Shown: positions 35,745 through 44,917, counted from the first letter of the stretch. The stretch is DNA of 64,000 nt from Empedobacter stercoris (GCF_965137335.1 NZ_CBCRZD010000001.1); one strand, 5' to 3'. Notes: generated from the letters alone by a model not told the origin. Made by a program: numbers and translations.

Positions 35745-36797
35745 ATGAAAATAAAATTTTTACAAGCAGGTAATGGAGATGCTATTTGGATTTCATTTCT
35801 CGAAAATGAGAAACCAGTAAATATTTTAATTGACGGTGGTGTTGGTGATACATACAAAACCACAAAAGGAAAGCCGGGCGAATTGTTTGAAGTTGTTGAC
35901 ATTATTAAAAAAGAAAAGCAGTTTATTGATCTTCTTGTTTTAACCCATTTTGATGACGATCATATAGGTGGTATTTTAAGATGGTTGAATAAAGACAAAA
36001 AGGCCTCTTGTCTTATAAAAAAGATTTGGTTTAACTCAGGAAAGGAAATAGCTAAAAAGTTTGAAAGTGATGAAAACAAAAATTTAGATATTGAGATAGT
36101 TGACGGAGCAGATGATTTTCATACAAGTCCTAAGCAAGGAATTAAATTTGAAAATTATCTTCGAGATAACAAATTATGGGAAGGTGAAATTATTGAGCAA
36201 GGTCAAGAATTAACTTTATTTGGTTTAAAATTCAAAATATTGTCTCCGAACCAAGACAAATTAGAAAAACTTCTAAAGTTATACGAAAAGCAAAAAGATT
36301 ATTTTACAAGCGGTAGCGAATATGATTTTAACACGTCTTTAAAAAAATTTATTGATGAGGAAAGTAGTCCTCTTTTTAAGTTTTATGAAGATAATAGCGT
36401 TGCAAATGGAAGCTCTATTGCTTTTATAATGGAATATGAGGATAAAAATTTCATTTTTTTAGCTGATGCTCATCCTTCAGTAATCATTGAAGGGTTAAAT
36501 AAATTTGGTTATAATAAGGATAATCCTTTGAACGCAGAGTTTATGAAAGTTTCACATCATGGTAGTTCATTTAATACGAGTACGGATCTATTAGAAATAG
36601 TAAATACAGACAAGTATATAATAAGCTCCAATGCAAGTAAACATGGATTACCGAATAAAAGAACTATAGCAAGAATTATCAATAATAATTCTAATGCTTA
36701 TATTTATTTCAACTATGATTTAAAAGACAAGGTCTTTTCAGAGCAGGATTGGAAAGATTATTCAGGTTTTAGATCAAAAATGCAAAATGAATTTTGA
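35745..36797 (+). CDS. ComEC-like metallo-beta-lactamase-fold protein of the ABC-3C-like set
   Basis: 350 residues, no signal peptide. MBL fold of the ComEC/Rec2 kind: DGG in the first strand, LTHFDDDHIGG with His68-x-Asp70-x-Asp72-His73 (the H-x-D-x-D-H variant), an inserted region of about 100 residues, then FLADAH, KVSHHGS (His271/272) and SSNASKHGLPN. The metal ligands look complete, so a phosphodiesterase or nuclease activity is likely. It starts 4 bp after hsdR and its stop shares one base with the next ATG (TGATG). It could be a nucleic-acid-cutting effector of the four-gene set. Confidence 0.8.
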   Translation: MKIKFLQAGNGDAIWISFLENEKPVNILIDGGVGDTYKTTKGKPGELFEVVDIIKKEKQFIDLLVLTHFDDDHIGGILRWLNKDKKASCLIKKIWFNSGKEIAKKFESDENKNLDIEIVDGADDFHTSPKQGIKFENYLRDNKLWEGEIIEQGQELTLFGLKFKILSPNQDKLEKLLKLYEKQKDYFTSGSEYDFNTSLKKFIDEESSPLFKFYEDNSVANGSSIAFIMEYEDKNFIFLADAHPSVIIEGLNKFGYNKDNPLNAEFMKVSHHGSSFNTSTDLLEIVNTDKYIISSNASKHGLPNKRTIARIINNNSNAYIYFNYDLKDKVFSEQDWKDYSGFRSKMQNEF

Positions 36798-38104
36798 TGG
36801 ACGAAAACGACTTAAAAAGATATACGGTAATACTTGGTGCTGGTAGTGGAGTTTTGTTTCAACCTTTGGACGAAACTAAAACCTATATTCTTTCAGCTAA
36901 ACATGTGTTTTATAAAAAGGTTAAAAATGCTAATGGGCCAGATACTGATGAATTAGTAACTACCATTAAATACTCAATGTCAGACAATCAAAATGTACCA
37001 ATTGAAGTCTCAATTACAGAAGGAGAAAATTATTTTGAACATTCTGATGAAAATATTGATGCAGCTATTTTAATCATAAACGAAAACCTTGGTTTTAATC
37101 AGATTTTTATTGACGAACGTACATCAGGTTTTGAAGGCTTTAGTTTAACAGGCTACCCTAATAGTAAACGTAATGCAAATGATAAATATGATAGACAGAT
37201 TATCAATAATTTAATCAGTTCAAACGAAAATTCAATTTCGTTAAGACTTTCCGTCGATCATTTAGGTCACGATCAAATTACTGGTTTTTCAGGAGGAGGA
37301 ATTATAAAAACGAATGGAGATAGTTTGTTATTAACAGGAATTCAAAGCAAGACTCCAATAGAAGATTGTCATGGTGAGGTTAACGTAGTTCCTGTAAAAA
37401 GGTTTGAAGAAATAGTTGACAGCAATAATTTATCAAAATTACTACCCAGTTATTTATCAAATATTGAATTATTGATAGATTCAATAATAGTTTATAACGA
37501 AACTCTACCAGCTTTAAAACCCAAATTGCAAGTTGCGATTAAAAGACAATTCACACAAGTTAAATGCGAGTTAAACAGTATTTATTCTAGTAATTATATA
37601 AAAAAATTATCTACTTCGACAACAGGTATGAAAAGTAAGCGTTTTTGGACTTCATTTCTCGAATATGCTTTAATAATTAGTCTTCTTGAAGTAAATGGTT
37701 TTGATGAAAATATATTAACTAAAATGAATTTAAGTAAGAAATTTATATTCTCTGACTCTCCTAAAGATATATATGATTTGTATAGTGAAGTACTTTTGTT
37801 TGCTTCTGAAAATATTAGTGATGACTGTCAGATTTTATTAGCAACTAATCACACTCCAAATTCTCCAAATAGAAGAAGAATGCAAGCTTGCGATGTTAAT
37901 CTTAATGTGGGTAGTGTGGTAGATACCGAAACTATTGATAGGGTGCAAACAAGCTCAAAAATAAAGGAGATAATACACTTAAAAGCGATTGAGTTTGATT
38001 GTATTAATTCAAATGAAAATGCTTTAAATCAATTCTCGATACAACAATTTGAAGAAATTTTAACCGAAATTAAACGACTTGTATATGAATTTTTCAACAA
38101 TTGA
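36797..38104 (+). CDS. Trypsin-like serine protease of the ABC-3C-like set
   Basis: 435 residues from ATG 36797, which overlaps the previous stop (TGATG); a TTG one codon earlier is not needed. N-terminal trypsin-like domain with a readable triad: His36 in ILSAKHVF, Asp88 in NIDAAILI, Ser165 in GFSGGG. Residues about 210-435 form an all-helical domain (LKPKLQVAIKRQFTQVKCELN ... FWTSFLEYALIISLLEVNG) that I take as the module linking effectors to the ABC-3C complex. No signal peptide, so it would act in the cytoplasm. Its last 20 bases overlap the next gene. Confidence 0.8.
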   Translation: MDENDLKRYTVILGAGSGVLFQPLDETKTYILSAKHVFYKKVKNANGPDTDELVTTIKYSMSDNQNVPIEVSITEGENYFEHSDENIDAAILIINENLGFNQIFIDERTSGFEGFSLTGYPNSKRNANDKYDRQIINNLISSNENSISLRLSVDHLGHDQITGFSGGGIIKTNGDSLLLTGIQSKTPIEDCHGEVNVVPVKRFEEIVDSNNLSKLLPSYLSNIELLIDSIIVYNETLPALKPKLQVAIKRQFTQVKCELNSIYSSNYIKKLSTSTTGMKSKRFWTSFLEYALIISLLEVNGFDENILTKMNLSKKFIFSDSPKDIYDLYSEVLLFASENISDDCQILLATNHTPNSPNRRRMQACDVNLNVGSVVDTETIDRVQTSSKIKEIIHLKAIEFDCINSNENALNQFSIQQFEEILTEIKRLVYEFFNN

Positions 38105-38621
38105 AATAAATAATCCAGATTTTGTAATTGAAAATTGTAAAGTCTATCACTATAGAAACGAGGATCACTTCAGAATAAATATTTTTTTTCTTGTAGCTAA
38201 TAGCGATGTAATAAATGAAAATTGGAAACGATTCTCAAATATGGTAGCTGCCAATTATCAAACATCAGAATATATGTCAAATAGAGAATTTGATAAATGG
38301 AATTTTTATATCATTTATATCTCAAAAGACGATGTTGCTAAAGAACTTAAAAATAAAATTGAGAATGATAAATTTTCAAGTAGAAAAATTGTTGAAGATG
38401 CATATGATAAAGAACTTAATGACAATGAGGCGAATCGCTTAATTGTAAAACACATTACTAATGCAGATCTAAAAGAAATTGTTGAAGAAACTCAAGAAGT
38501 TACGATTTCAGAATACGTCCCTAAAAATGAAGAGCTTTGGGGACTGCTATTAGATGAAGAAAAACTTATTGGCGACAGGAAAGCTCAAGAAACTTTCATT
38601 AAAAAAATAAATACAATATGA
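38085..38621 (+). CDS. Small middle component of the ABC-3C-like set
   Basis: 178 residues from ATG 38085; a TTG at 38079 is an alternative. Alpha/beta protein without known catalytic residues. It contains WNFYIIYIS and, soon after, KIENDKFSSRKIVED, which I recognise as the kind of conserved core found in ABC-3C middle components (MC1-like). It overlaps the protease gene by 20 bp and the ATPase gene by 4 bp (ATGA), so all are translated as one unit. Probably the adaptor between ATPase and effectors. Confidence 0.65.
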   Translation: MNFSTIEINNPDFVIENCKVYHYRNEDHFRINIFFLVANSDVINENWKRFSNMVAANYQTSEYMSNREFDKWNFYIIYISKDDVAKELKNKIENDKFSSRKIVEDAYDKELNDNEANRLIVKHITNADLKEIVEETQEVTISEYVPKNEELWGLLLDEEKLIGDRKAQETFIKKINTI

Positions 38622-41600
38622 AAATCAAAAGTGTAAAAATTACTGGTTTCAGAGCATTTGAAAAAGAAGAAGATGCTACTTTTGATTTTACAAAAGGCGG
38701 TGAAATAATGAATTTTGCTTCAATATATGCTCCAAATGGTTTTGGCAAAACCTCTTTCTATGATGCTGTTGAATGGGGAATTACTCATAAAATTCAACGC
38801 TTTGATAGGATGGTTGATTTTGAAAAAGTAAGAAAAGATAATGATGCTCCTTTGTTGTTGAATAAAGCATCTCAATTTGGAGAAGTATTAGTAGAAACTA
38901 ATTTAAAACCTTTTAAAAATGTTATTAATAAGCGTAAGAAATATGATTATAAAGCGATAGCTGAAAATGAATATTTTCAAAAGCAATTCTTATCACAAGA
39001 TTTAATTGATGCTTTCCTTAAGGAAGAAAAGGCTGATAAACGTTATGAAACCTTTTTAGAAATTGATGAGAATTTAAAAAAATACGATTCAGTTTACAAA
39101 AAAATCAACATTCTTTTGGGATATATTTCAGACCAAAGAAAAGAATTAGTTAAAAGAAAAGGAGATGAAGAAAAAAAACTTCAAGGAGAAATTGATTTTG
39201 AACAAGAATTTAAAAAATTTGATGAGATTAATGAAGTAATCAATTCGCTTAACAAAGAAAGTGAGAACTTAAATTTAATTGATCAAAAAACATTCAATCA
39301 AACTTCTTATGATAATTTATCCAGGAATGTTGATGTTAGATTGTTGTCACTAGAAGATGAATTGATTAAAGCCAAATTACGTATTGACACAATAATATTA
39401 GCGAGAGATGGAGAAGAATCCGAAGATAGTAAATTGGTTGGCGGAATACTTTCTTACCTTGACAATAAAAGTAAAATTGTAAGATTAGATGAGCAAATTA
39501 AAGAACTGGATAAGATAATCAAGTGGTTTGAAGAACAAGAAAAAGTTAATAGCGAATCTAGTGTTATCGAAGAGAATTTAAAAATCCAGCAAAATAGATT
39601 GGAGAGAGCTCTCAATATTGAAAAACAGTTTGAAACATTTCTTAGCATACAAAAAGAAATAGATAATTTAAATAAAGATATCGCAGGGTTTAAAAACACA
39701 TTACTTAATTCTGAATTTGAGAAGTCTAATGCTGAAAAGGAGAAAAACGATACAATTATAAAGCTTAACGATTTAAAGAAATCTCTTGAAAATAATCGAT
39801 CTAAACTAAATAATATACCAAATCAGCAAAAACAGTTCGTGTCAATTTCTCAGGATGTTATTGATTTACAAAAGGTTATTGATGATTTATCAAAATCAAT
39901 TACAACAGAAGAAAAGAAACTGAATGATCTAAAAACAATTTTAGATGAGTTTGGTTATTATGAAAATAAAATCAACGATGATATTGAACTTCTGTTGGAA
40001 TTTAAATTATTTGATGAACATAAAGAGTTAGTTACTCATCACATAAACGAGAAACAAAATCTGGAGAAATTAAAAAAAGATATTCAGGAAATTCAATTTA
40101 AAATTGACAATCAAAACCAGTTAAATAAAGAACTTAATGATTTTATTAATTCAGGATTGGAATTGGTAAACAAGTCGCAAAGTTCAGACTGTCCTTTATG
40201 TAACCACAACTATGACACATTTGAAAAACTATCTGAGAATATCTTATCTAATAAGTTATTAGATAGTCAGTTGAAAATATACCTAGAAGAAAAGGTTGAG
40301 ATAGAGTCAAAAATAAATAAACTAGTATTACAGCTTTCTGTTGATAAAGAAAATATTGAGAAGTTTTTTTCTTCCATCAAACAGCCTTATTTATCGGATT
40401 ATAGAAATGCGCAAAATGTAATAGATAAATTAGGTTCTGAGAGAATGATTAATTCAGAGAAATTGAATAATAATCAATCGATCTTAAGTGACATTAATTT
40501 ATTATTAGAAAACTCAAAAACATTTGAAGAATTATCGACCAAAATACAAAATGATATATCAAAAATAGATAGCCAGATAGTAGAGTTATCTGGTCAAATG
40601 AAAAATAATGATAATACATTATTAGAAAAAGAAACGTTAATTAAATCAACTAAAGAAAAACTAGAAATTTCAGAACAAAACCTATTAAAACATCAGTCTT
40701 CTAATGAGTACAAAGAAGTTCGAGAGTATTTTATTGAAGACTTGAACTCTAATAATATTGAAAAATCTATACTATTAGAAGGCATATCTAATATTCACAC
40801 AACTCTAAATAACTTAATAGACAAAAAAGGAAGTTTAAACAAATCTTTAGAAGAATTAAAGCTAAAACTATTTAATCATACTTTAGGTAAGGATGAATAT
40901 ATCAAAAAAACTCAAGAGTTAAATGATGCAAAAAGCTTAATGTTGAGAGTTTATGAAAGTTATGAAAATTTTATTCTTTCAGAATTTGGTATAAAAATAA
41001 GCGATAAAGATAAATCTCAGATTGAGACAGCTTTTATAGATTTGATTGAAAAACAAAAGGAGGTTAAAAGACAAGCTGAATCCAAAATTGAAAAATATAA
41101 AATTCTAGAAATTTTAAATGATGCCTGTATAAAAGCTACTGAATCTAAAAGAGTACAAGAAGGAATTGAAGAAATCAATAATAGTCTTAAAGAGTTAGGT
41201 AATGCTGAGAAAGAATTAAATAATGAAAAAGAAACTCTAAAAACATATCTAAAAGGTACGATTGAAGCCTATTTTTATACACCTCTCATTAACGCTATTT
41301 ATAGAAAAATAGATCCTCATCCCGACTACAAAGACATTGAATTTGAATGTGATTTTGGAGAAAATAGACCTAGATTGCAAATCTATACGAAAGATAGTAA
41401 AGGAGTAAAAAGCATTCCTTCATTATATTTCAGTACAGCACAGGTAAATATTCTTAGTTTGAGCATATTCTTAGCAAGAGCTCTAAAAACAACAGATGAT
41501 CAGAAGAAACCAGTTGACTGTATTTTTATTGATGATCCAATTCAATCTATGGATAGCATAAACATCCTTTCATTTATAGATTTGTTCAGAGGTATCACTT

Positions 41601-41737
41601 TATTATTAGATAAACAATTGATAGTATCAACTCATGAAGAGAATTTTCACTTACTTTTACAAAAGAAAATTCCTTCGGAATTATTTAAATCTAAATTTAT
41701 CGAATTCGAGACATTTGGGAAAATAAAACCAAATTAA
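38618..41737 (+). CDS. SMC/Rad50-like ABC ATPase with zinc hook, ABC-3C-like set
   Basis: 1039 residues. Walker A APNGFGKTS (38-46) in the N-terminal head, two long coiled-coil arms (about 165-490 and 560-880), a zinc-hook CPLC at 525-528 at the arm apex, and a C-terminal head with FSTAQVNILSLSIFLARA as signature-like segment, Walker B CIFIDDPIQSMD (Asp972/Asp973) and IVSTHEENF as H-loop. The form is Rad50-like, but no Mre11-type nuclease is adjacent; the MBL and protease genes stand in its place. Likely the sensor/motor of the set. The transcript ends near the long inverted repeat at 41757. Confidence 0.88.
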   Translation: MKIKSVKITGFRAFEKEEDATFDFTKGGEIMNFASIYAPNGFGKTSFYDAVEWGITHKIQRFDRMVDFEKVRKDNDAPLLLNKASQFGEVLVETNLKPFKNVINKRKKYDYKAIAENEYFQKQFLSQDLIDAFLKEEKADKRYETFLEIDENLKKYDSVYKKINILLGYISDQRKELVKRKGDEEKKLQGEIDFEQEFKKFDEINEVINSLNKESENLNLIDQKTFNQTSYDNLSRNVDVRLLSLEDELIKAKLRIDTIILARDGEESEDSKLVGGILSYLDNKSKIVRLDEQIKELDKIIKWFEEQEKVNSESSVIEENLKIQQNRLERALNIEKQFETFLSIQKEIDNLNKDIAGFKNTLLNSEFEKSNAEKEKNDTIIKLNDLKKSLENNRSKLNNIPNQQKQFVSISQDVIDLQKVIDDLSKSITTEEKKLNDLKTILDEFGYYENKINDDIELLLEFKLFDEHKELVTHHINEKQNLEKLKKDIQEIQFKIDNQNQLNKELNDFINSGLELVNKSQSSDCPLCNHNYDTFEKLSENILSNKLLDSQLKIYLEEKVEIESKINKLVLQLSVDKENIEKFFSSIKQPYLSDYRNAQNVIDKLGSERMINSEKLNNNQSILSDINLLLENSKTFEELSTKIQNDISKIDSQIVELSGQMKNNDNTLLEKETLIKSTKEKLEISEQNLLKHQSSNEYKEVREYFIEDLNSNNIEKSILLEGISNIHTTLNNLIDKKGSLNKSLEELKLKLFNHTLGKDEYIKKTQELNDAKSLMLRVYESYENFILSEFGIKISDKDKSQIETAFIDLIEKQKEVKRQAESKIEKYKILEILNDACIKATESKRVQEGIEEINNSLKELGNAEKELNNEKETLKTYLKGTIEAYFYTPLINAIYRKIDPHPDYKDIEFECDFGENRPRLQIYTKDSKGVKSIPSLYFSTAQVNILSLSIFLARALKTTDDQKKPVDCIFIDDPIQSMDSINILSFIDLFRGITLLLDKQLIVSTHEENFHLLLQKKIPSELFKSKFIEFETFGKIKPN

Positions 41738-41756
41738 TTCCAGATTTGTGGATGAG

Positions 41757-41806
41757 TTTTAATTTTAGCGACTACAAAAACGCTCTTGTAGTCGCTAAAA
41801 TTAAAA
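41757..41806. terminator. 21-bp perfect inverted repeat after the defence operon
   Basis: A 21-bp perfect stem with core TAGCGACTACAA and an 8-base loop (AAACGCTC) starts 20 bases after the ATPase stop. No proper T-run follows outside the stem, so termination is likely but not certain. Its GTAGTC core recurs in the next 150 bases. Confidence 0.6.
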
Positions 41807-42292
41807 TATTGAAACATTTAAAAAAAAACAACAATACAAGTTACTGATTGCTAATATAATAAGTAGTCGATTGTTCGATTTGTAGTCATGTAGTCACATA
41901 GTCGGTAAATTTTGTATTCTTTATAAGTGCGTACGTTTATTGAACCATAAAAACTAGAAAAGAGAAATAACTGGCGAAATTACTGCCGATGTTTAACACC
42001 TATTTTTAATAAAAAAGTGTACACCTTTGCTACAGCTTTAATATGTTACACTCCCATTATTCCCAAGTTAAGCTTGTATATCACATTTTGATTTATTTAC
42101 CTATAGTTTTTTTATTATTACTTAGGCTAAAATCATATTTAGGATAGGACATAGTTTACAATATTAGTTTCTTTATATTTGTACTACTATAGTAATAGTT
42201 ATTTGATTTTACAGACTTAAATATAATACTACTCATTTTCTGTACCACTATTGTACAACATATTCTATTTAAACCCTTATGAATACAGAGAT
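41807..42292. other. Non-coding right end of the element
   Basis: About 490 bp without a gene. It holds spaced copies of GTAGTC (41863, 41882, 41890) and TAGTCGG (41899), a TTTGTACTAC motif at 42178-42187 that is the reverse complement of 17288-17297 at the left end, and TGTAC..GTACA at 42249-42265. These fit binding sites for integrase and excisionase near attR. Confidence 0.55.
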
Positions 42293-43707
42293 GTAAGATA
42301 TTGATCGATAATTTTCACATTTACCTCATCCAATTTGATTGAATTCGTATGAAAATAAAATTCACTATTTTTCACTCCCCAACTGATCTTATTTAAGGTT
42401 AAAATAGGTGCTTCAACATCCAATAACGTATTTGATTTTGTGTGATTTTTATTGAATTTATTTTTAGAGATCATTGGTTTCATTTTAAAGTTTTTCAGAA
42501 TCAATTTCTTTTCTGTAAAATCAAAATTAGAAGCCGTTAACGTATGCATTTCATTTAAGCGATAATACATCGAATCTAACTTTATACGAAACGTTTTATA
42601 ATCAATAGGTATTTCATTGGTGCGCGTTAATTCGTTCATTTTTATTCCTTCAATATTCAACACAACATTATTCACCGCATATTTTACAGTTGTTGCGTTC
42701 GAAAAAAGTGAACGAATTTTTCCATTTTCTATTTGCAGTTTTTTGATGTTGATCAATTCAGCATCATCTGTTTTTAGGGTAACTTTTTTGACTGATTTAT
42801 CGGCTATCTTATTTTCAGATTTTGCTTGAATAATGGTAATTCGTGGTTGTTTGAATTTAATTAAATCCGTTTTAAAATACAGCTTATCTTCCGAAGTAAA
42901 TCCCCAATCCATATTAGAAAGTGAAAGCAAAGGAGATGCTATGTCCAATAAATCATTTTCTGAATCATTAGGAACATATAATTTCCCATTCATTTTAAGT
43001 GGTTTCATCGAAAAATCATCCAATTCAAAATCGGTTTGATTAAACTGAACTTTTCTTGCTCGAATTAATTGTTTCTCTTTCAATACAAAAAACATCGAAT
43101 CTAATTTGATATCAAATGCAGCGTATTTAAATGGTATTTTTTTATTGATTGTTCTTTCGTTGAAACGAACGCCATCAAAATCAATATCAAAATTAGAAAC
43201 ATTTGCGAGATGTCTTTTCCCTGATTGTGAATACAAGTTAAATTCGCCGTTTTTAATGTTTACATTAGACACATCAATGCTTTGTCCAACTTTTGAATGA
43301 ATCGTATCTTTTTTGACGGAATCTTTTTTTTCTTTTAAGTAATAATTGACTGAAGGATAGTGGATATTGAGCGAAAGTGCGGCAACTTCTTTTTGGGTGA
43401 TTAACTTGAAAAAATTGATACCAACTACTTTAATCTCTTTAACTTTTCCGGTTGCTTCGATAGAATCCTTTATCATCAAAGAATCTTTAGGAGATACTTC
43501 GACATTTTTAAGTGAAAGAGACGAATTAAAGATAGAGAAACTTAAATCTTCGTAGGTCAGATTGTAAGCTGTATCATTTTTTTCGGCAATAATTTTTGGG
43601 AGACGATTATTGAGAAAATAAGTAATGTAAAAACTTAGTATAAAAAGTATCGCAATAATAGATATTAGCGCGATACTTATTTTTTTTATCCAACGGTTCT
43701 TACTCAT
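42277..43707 (-). pseudogene. AsmA-like protein, N-terminal half, cut off by the integrated element
   Basis: From ATG 43707 (MSKNRWIKK..., basic start then a membrane anchor IALISIIAILFILSFYITYFL; an ATG at 43740 is also in frame) the frame runs 477 codons and stops at 42277 in element DNA; only the final few residues after DQYLT come from the element. The body has two AsmA/DUF748-like repeats (VSNFDIDFDGVRFNE...FDIKLDSMFF and ...YKTFRIKLDSMYYRLNE...LKNFKMKP). The frame joins exactly to 15724-17173. AsmA-like proteins span the periplasm and are tied to lipid transport and outer-membrane balance; the half made here still has its anchor. Confidence 0.88.
42293..42301. repeat. attR core repeat
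   Basis: GTAAGATAT, identical to 17174-17182; it lies inside the codons for QYLT of the host gene. Confidence 0.8.
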
Positions 43708-43772
43708 TGATATAGTTTGGTTAACATCGTAAAAAGACAATTATTATACCAAACTTAATGAAATGTTAAAAG

Positions 43773-44399
43773 TTATTCGTTGATATCGTAAATTTCTTTG
43801 ATGTTTTCAAGAATTAAATCGAAATTAAGATTCAGATCAATTAATTTCCCTGTAAACAAATCGAACACCCAACCGTGTACAATTAATCCATTTTCCATGG
43901 CGCGTTGCACGAAAGGATTTTTAACCACATTGACACATTGTTCTTGTACATTTAGCTCTACTAAACGGTTGTAACGCATTCCTTCATTTTCAATTGCATT
44001 CAATTCTTCTGAATGTAGACGGTACACATCTCGTATATTTCTTAACCAAGGATTCATAATTCCTAAATCTTTTGGAATCATGGCAGATTTAATCCCTCCA
44101 CAATTGTAATGCCCACAAACCACAATATGTTTCACTTTTAAATGCTCTACCGCATAAGCCAAAACCGACGTTGTGTTCATGTCCAAACTAATGACCATGT
44201 TTGCAATATTACGGTGAACAAAGACTTCTCCAGGTTCAGCACCTAATAATTCTTCCGCTGTAACACGACTATCCGAACAACCGATATAAAGAATTTCAGG
44301 ATTTTGTCCTGCCGAAAGTTTATCAAAATAGTGTTCATCTTGACCTAAACGTTTATTAACCCATTCTTGATTGTGTGCGAAAACTTTTTCTAAATTCAT
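43773..44399 (-). CDS. can: Beta-class carbonic anhydrase
   Basis: 208 residues, the normal size. Interconverts carbon dioxide and bicarbonate in the cytoplasm. Zinc ligands and dyad are all present: Cys41-Ser-Asp43-Ser-Arg45 and His97-Tyr-Asn-Cys100-Gly-Gly. FVHRNIANMV and GHYNCGGIKSAM are typical. It follows the small acetyltransferase gene by 6 bp on the same strand. Bicarbonate supply also serves the CarAB enzyme encoded at the right edge. Confidence 0.95.
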   Translation of the reverse strand: MNLEKVFAHNQEWVNKRLGQDEHYFDKLSAGQNPEILYIGCSDSRVTAEELLGAEPGEVFVHRNIANMVISLDMNTTSVLAYAVEHLKVKHIVVCGHYNCGGIKSAMIPKDLGIMNPWLRNIRDVYRLHSEELNAIENEGMRYNRLVELNVQEQCVNVVKNPFVQRAMENGLIVHGWVFDLFTGKLIDLNLNFDLILENIKEIYDINE

Positions 44400-44405
44400 A
44401 ATTTT

Positions 44406-44684
44406 TTAAATTACATCTTGTACCTCGGGATGCTTACCAATGTAAACACTTACATAACTACAAAACGGTATGATTTTCAACTGATTTTTTCTTGCGTATT
44501 TTACAGCTTCTAACACTAATTTTTCGGCTAAACCTTTCCCTCTCAATTCAGGATTAACACCAGTATGATTGACAATCATTTGTTCCTCTTTCAACATAAA
44601 AGTAAGCTCGCCTACCTCTTTGTTGTTATCGTCAGTCATAACAAAAACGCCATTCTTTCCTTCTAAATTTAATTCGATCTTCAT
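44406..44684 (-). CDS. Small GNAT-like N-acetyltransferase (YjdJ type)
   Basis: 92 residues, the short GNAT form: GELTFMLKEEQMIVNHTGVNPELRGKGLAEKLVLEAVKYARKN, with the acetyl-CoA loop RGKGLA, then IIPFCSYVSVYIGKHPEVQDVI ending in the family's conserved Cys-Ser-Tyr and HPE. Substrate unknown. Likely co-transcribed with the carbonic anhydrase gene. The 269-bp gap to dnaN contains the dnaN promoter and nothing else I can support. Confidence 0.85.
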   Translation of the reverse strand: MKIELNLEGKNGVFVMTDDNNKEVGELTFMLKEEQMIVNHTGVNPELRGKGLAEKLVLEAVKYARKNQLKIIPFCSYVSVYIGKHPEVQDVI

Positions 44685-44917
44685 TGCAGTTTATATTTGA
44701 AATTAAATTACTCTTTTTAGATGAGATAAAGCCCCTAATAATTGTTAAATATCTATAAATACCAGACAAATTTAAGGTCGAAAAGTTTTTTAATCAAAGA
44801 AAATTGATACAAATAAAAATATTCTTTTAACAATCAGCTTTCTAATTGATTATCAACAACAAACCCTTCGATATGATATTTAATGTATAGGTATGAGTTT
44901 TTTACTTGATTATTTAT

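Larger units (their letters stand above)
17174..42292. mobile_element. Integrative mobilizable element with defence-gene cargo (about 25.1 kb)
   Basis: Bounded by a 9-bp direct repeat GTAAGATAT (17174-17182 and 42293-42301) and sitting inside an AsmA-like gene. The left end has a tyrosine integrase reading inwards; next come an excisionase-like HTH protein, VapE-type ATPase, primase-like protein, an oriT-like repeat, MobC and relaxase. There is no type IV secretion, coupling protein or phage structural gene, so transfer would need a helper. The right 17 kb is cargo: TIR, DUF6602, AlbA_2/ATPase, type I R-M with RhuM, and the four-gene ABC-3C-like set. Cargo genes such as the TIR and ABC-3C ones look more AT-rich than the hsd genes, hinting at stepwise acquisition. 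Confidence 0.9.

Noticed and set aside
38618..41737. Identification of the ATPase as RecN, SbcC or chromosomal SMC
   Set aside because: No SbcD/Mre11, ScpAB or recN-type context; the overlap with the middle component and effector genes points to the ABC-3C type instead.
41738..42276. A hidden gene between the ATPase gene and attR
   Set aside because: No frame with plausible start, composition or family resemblance; the stretch is repeat-rich and non-coding.
17174..42301. Prophage or conjugative transposon
   Set aside because: No capsid, tail, lysis, tra, coupling-protein or type IV secretion genes are present; only mobilization and replication-type genes.
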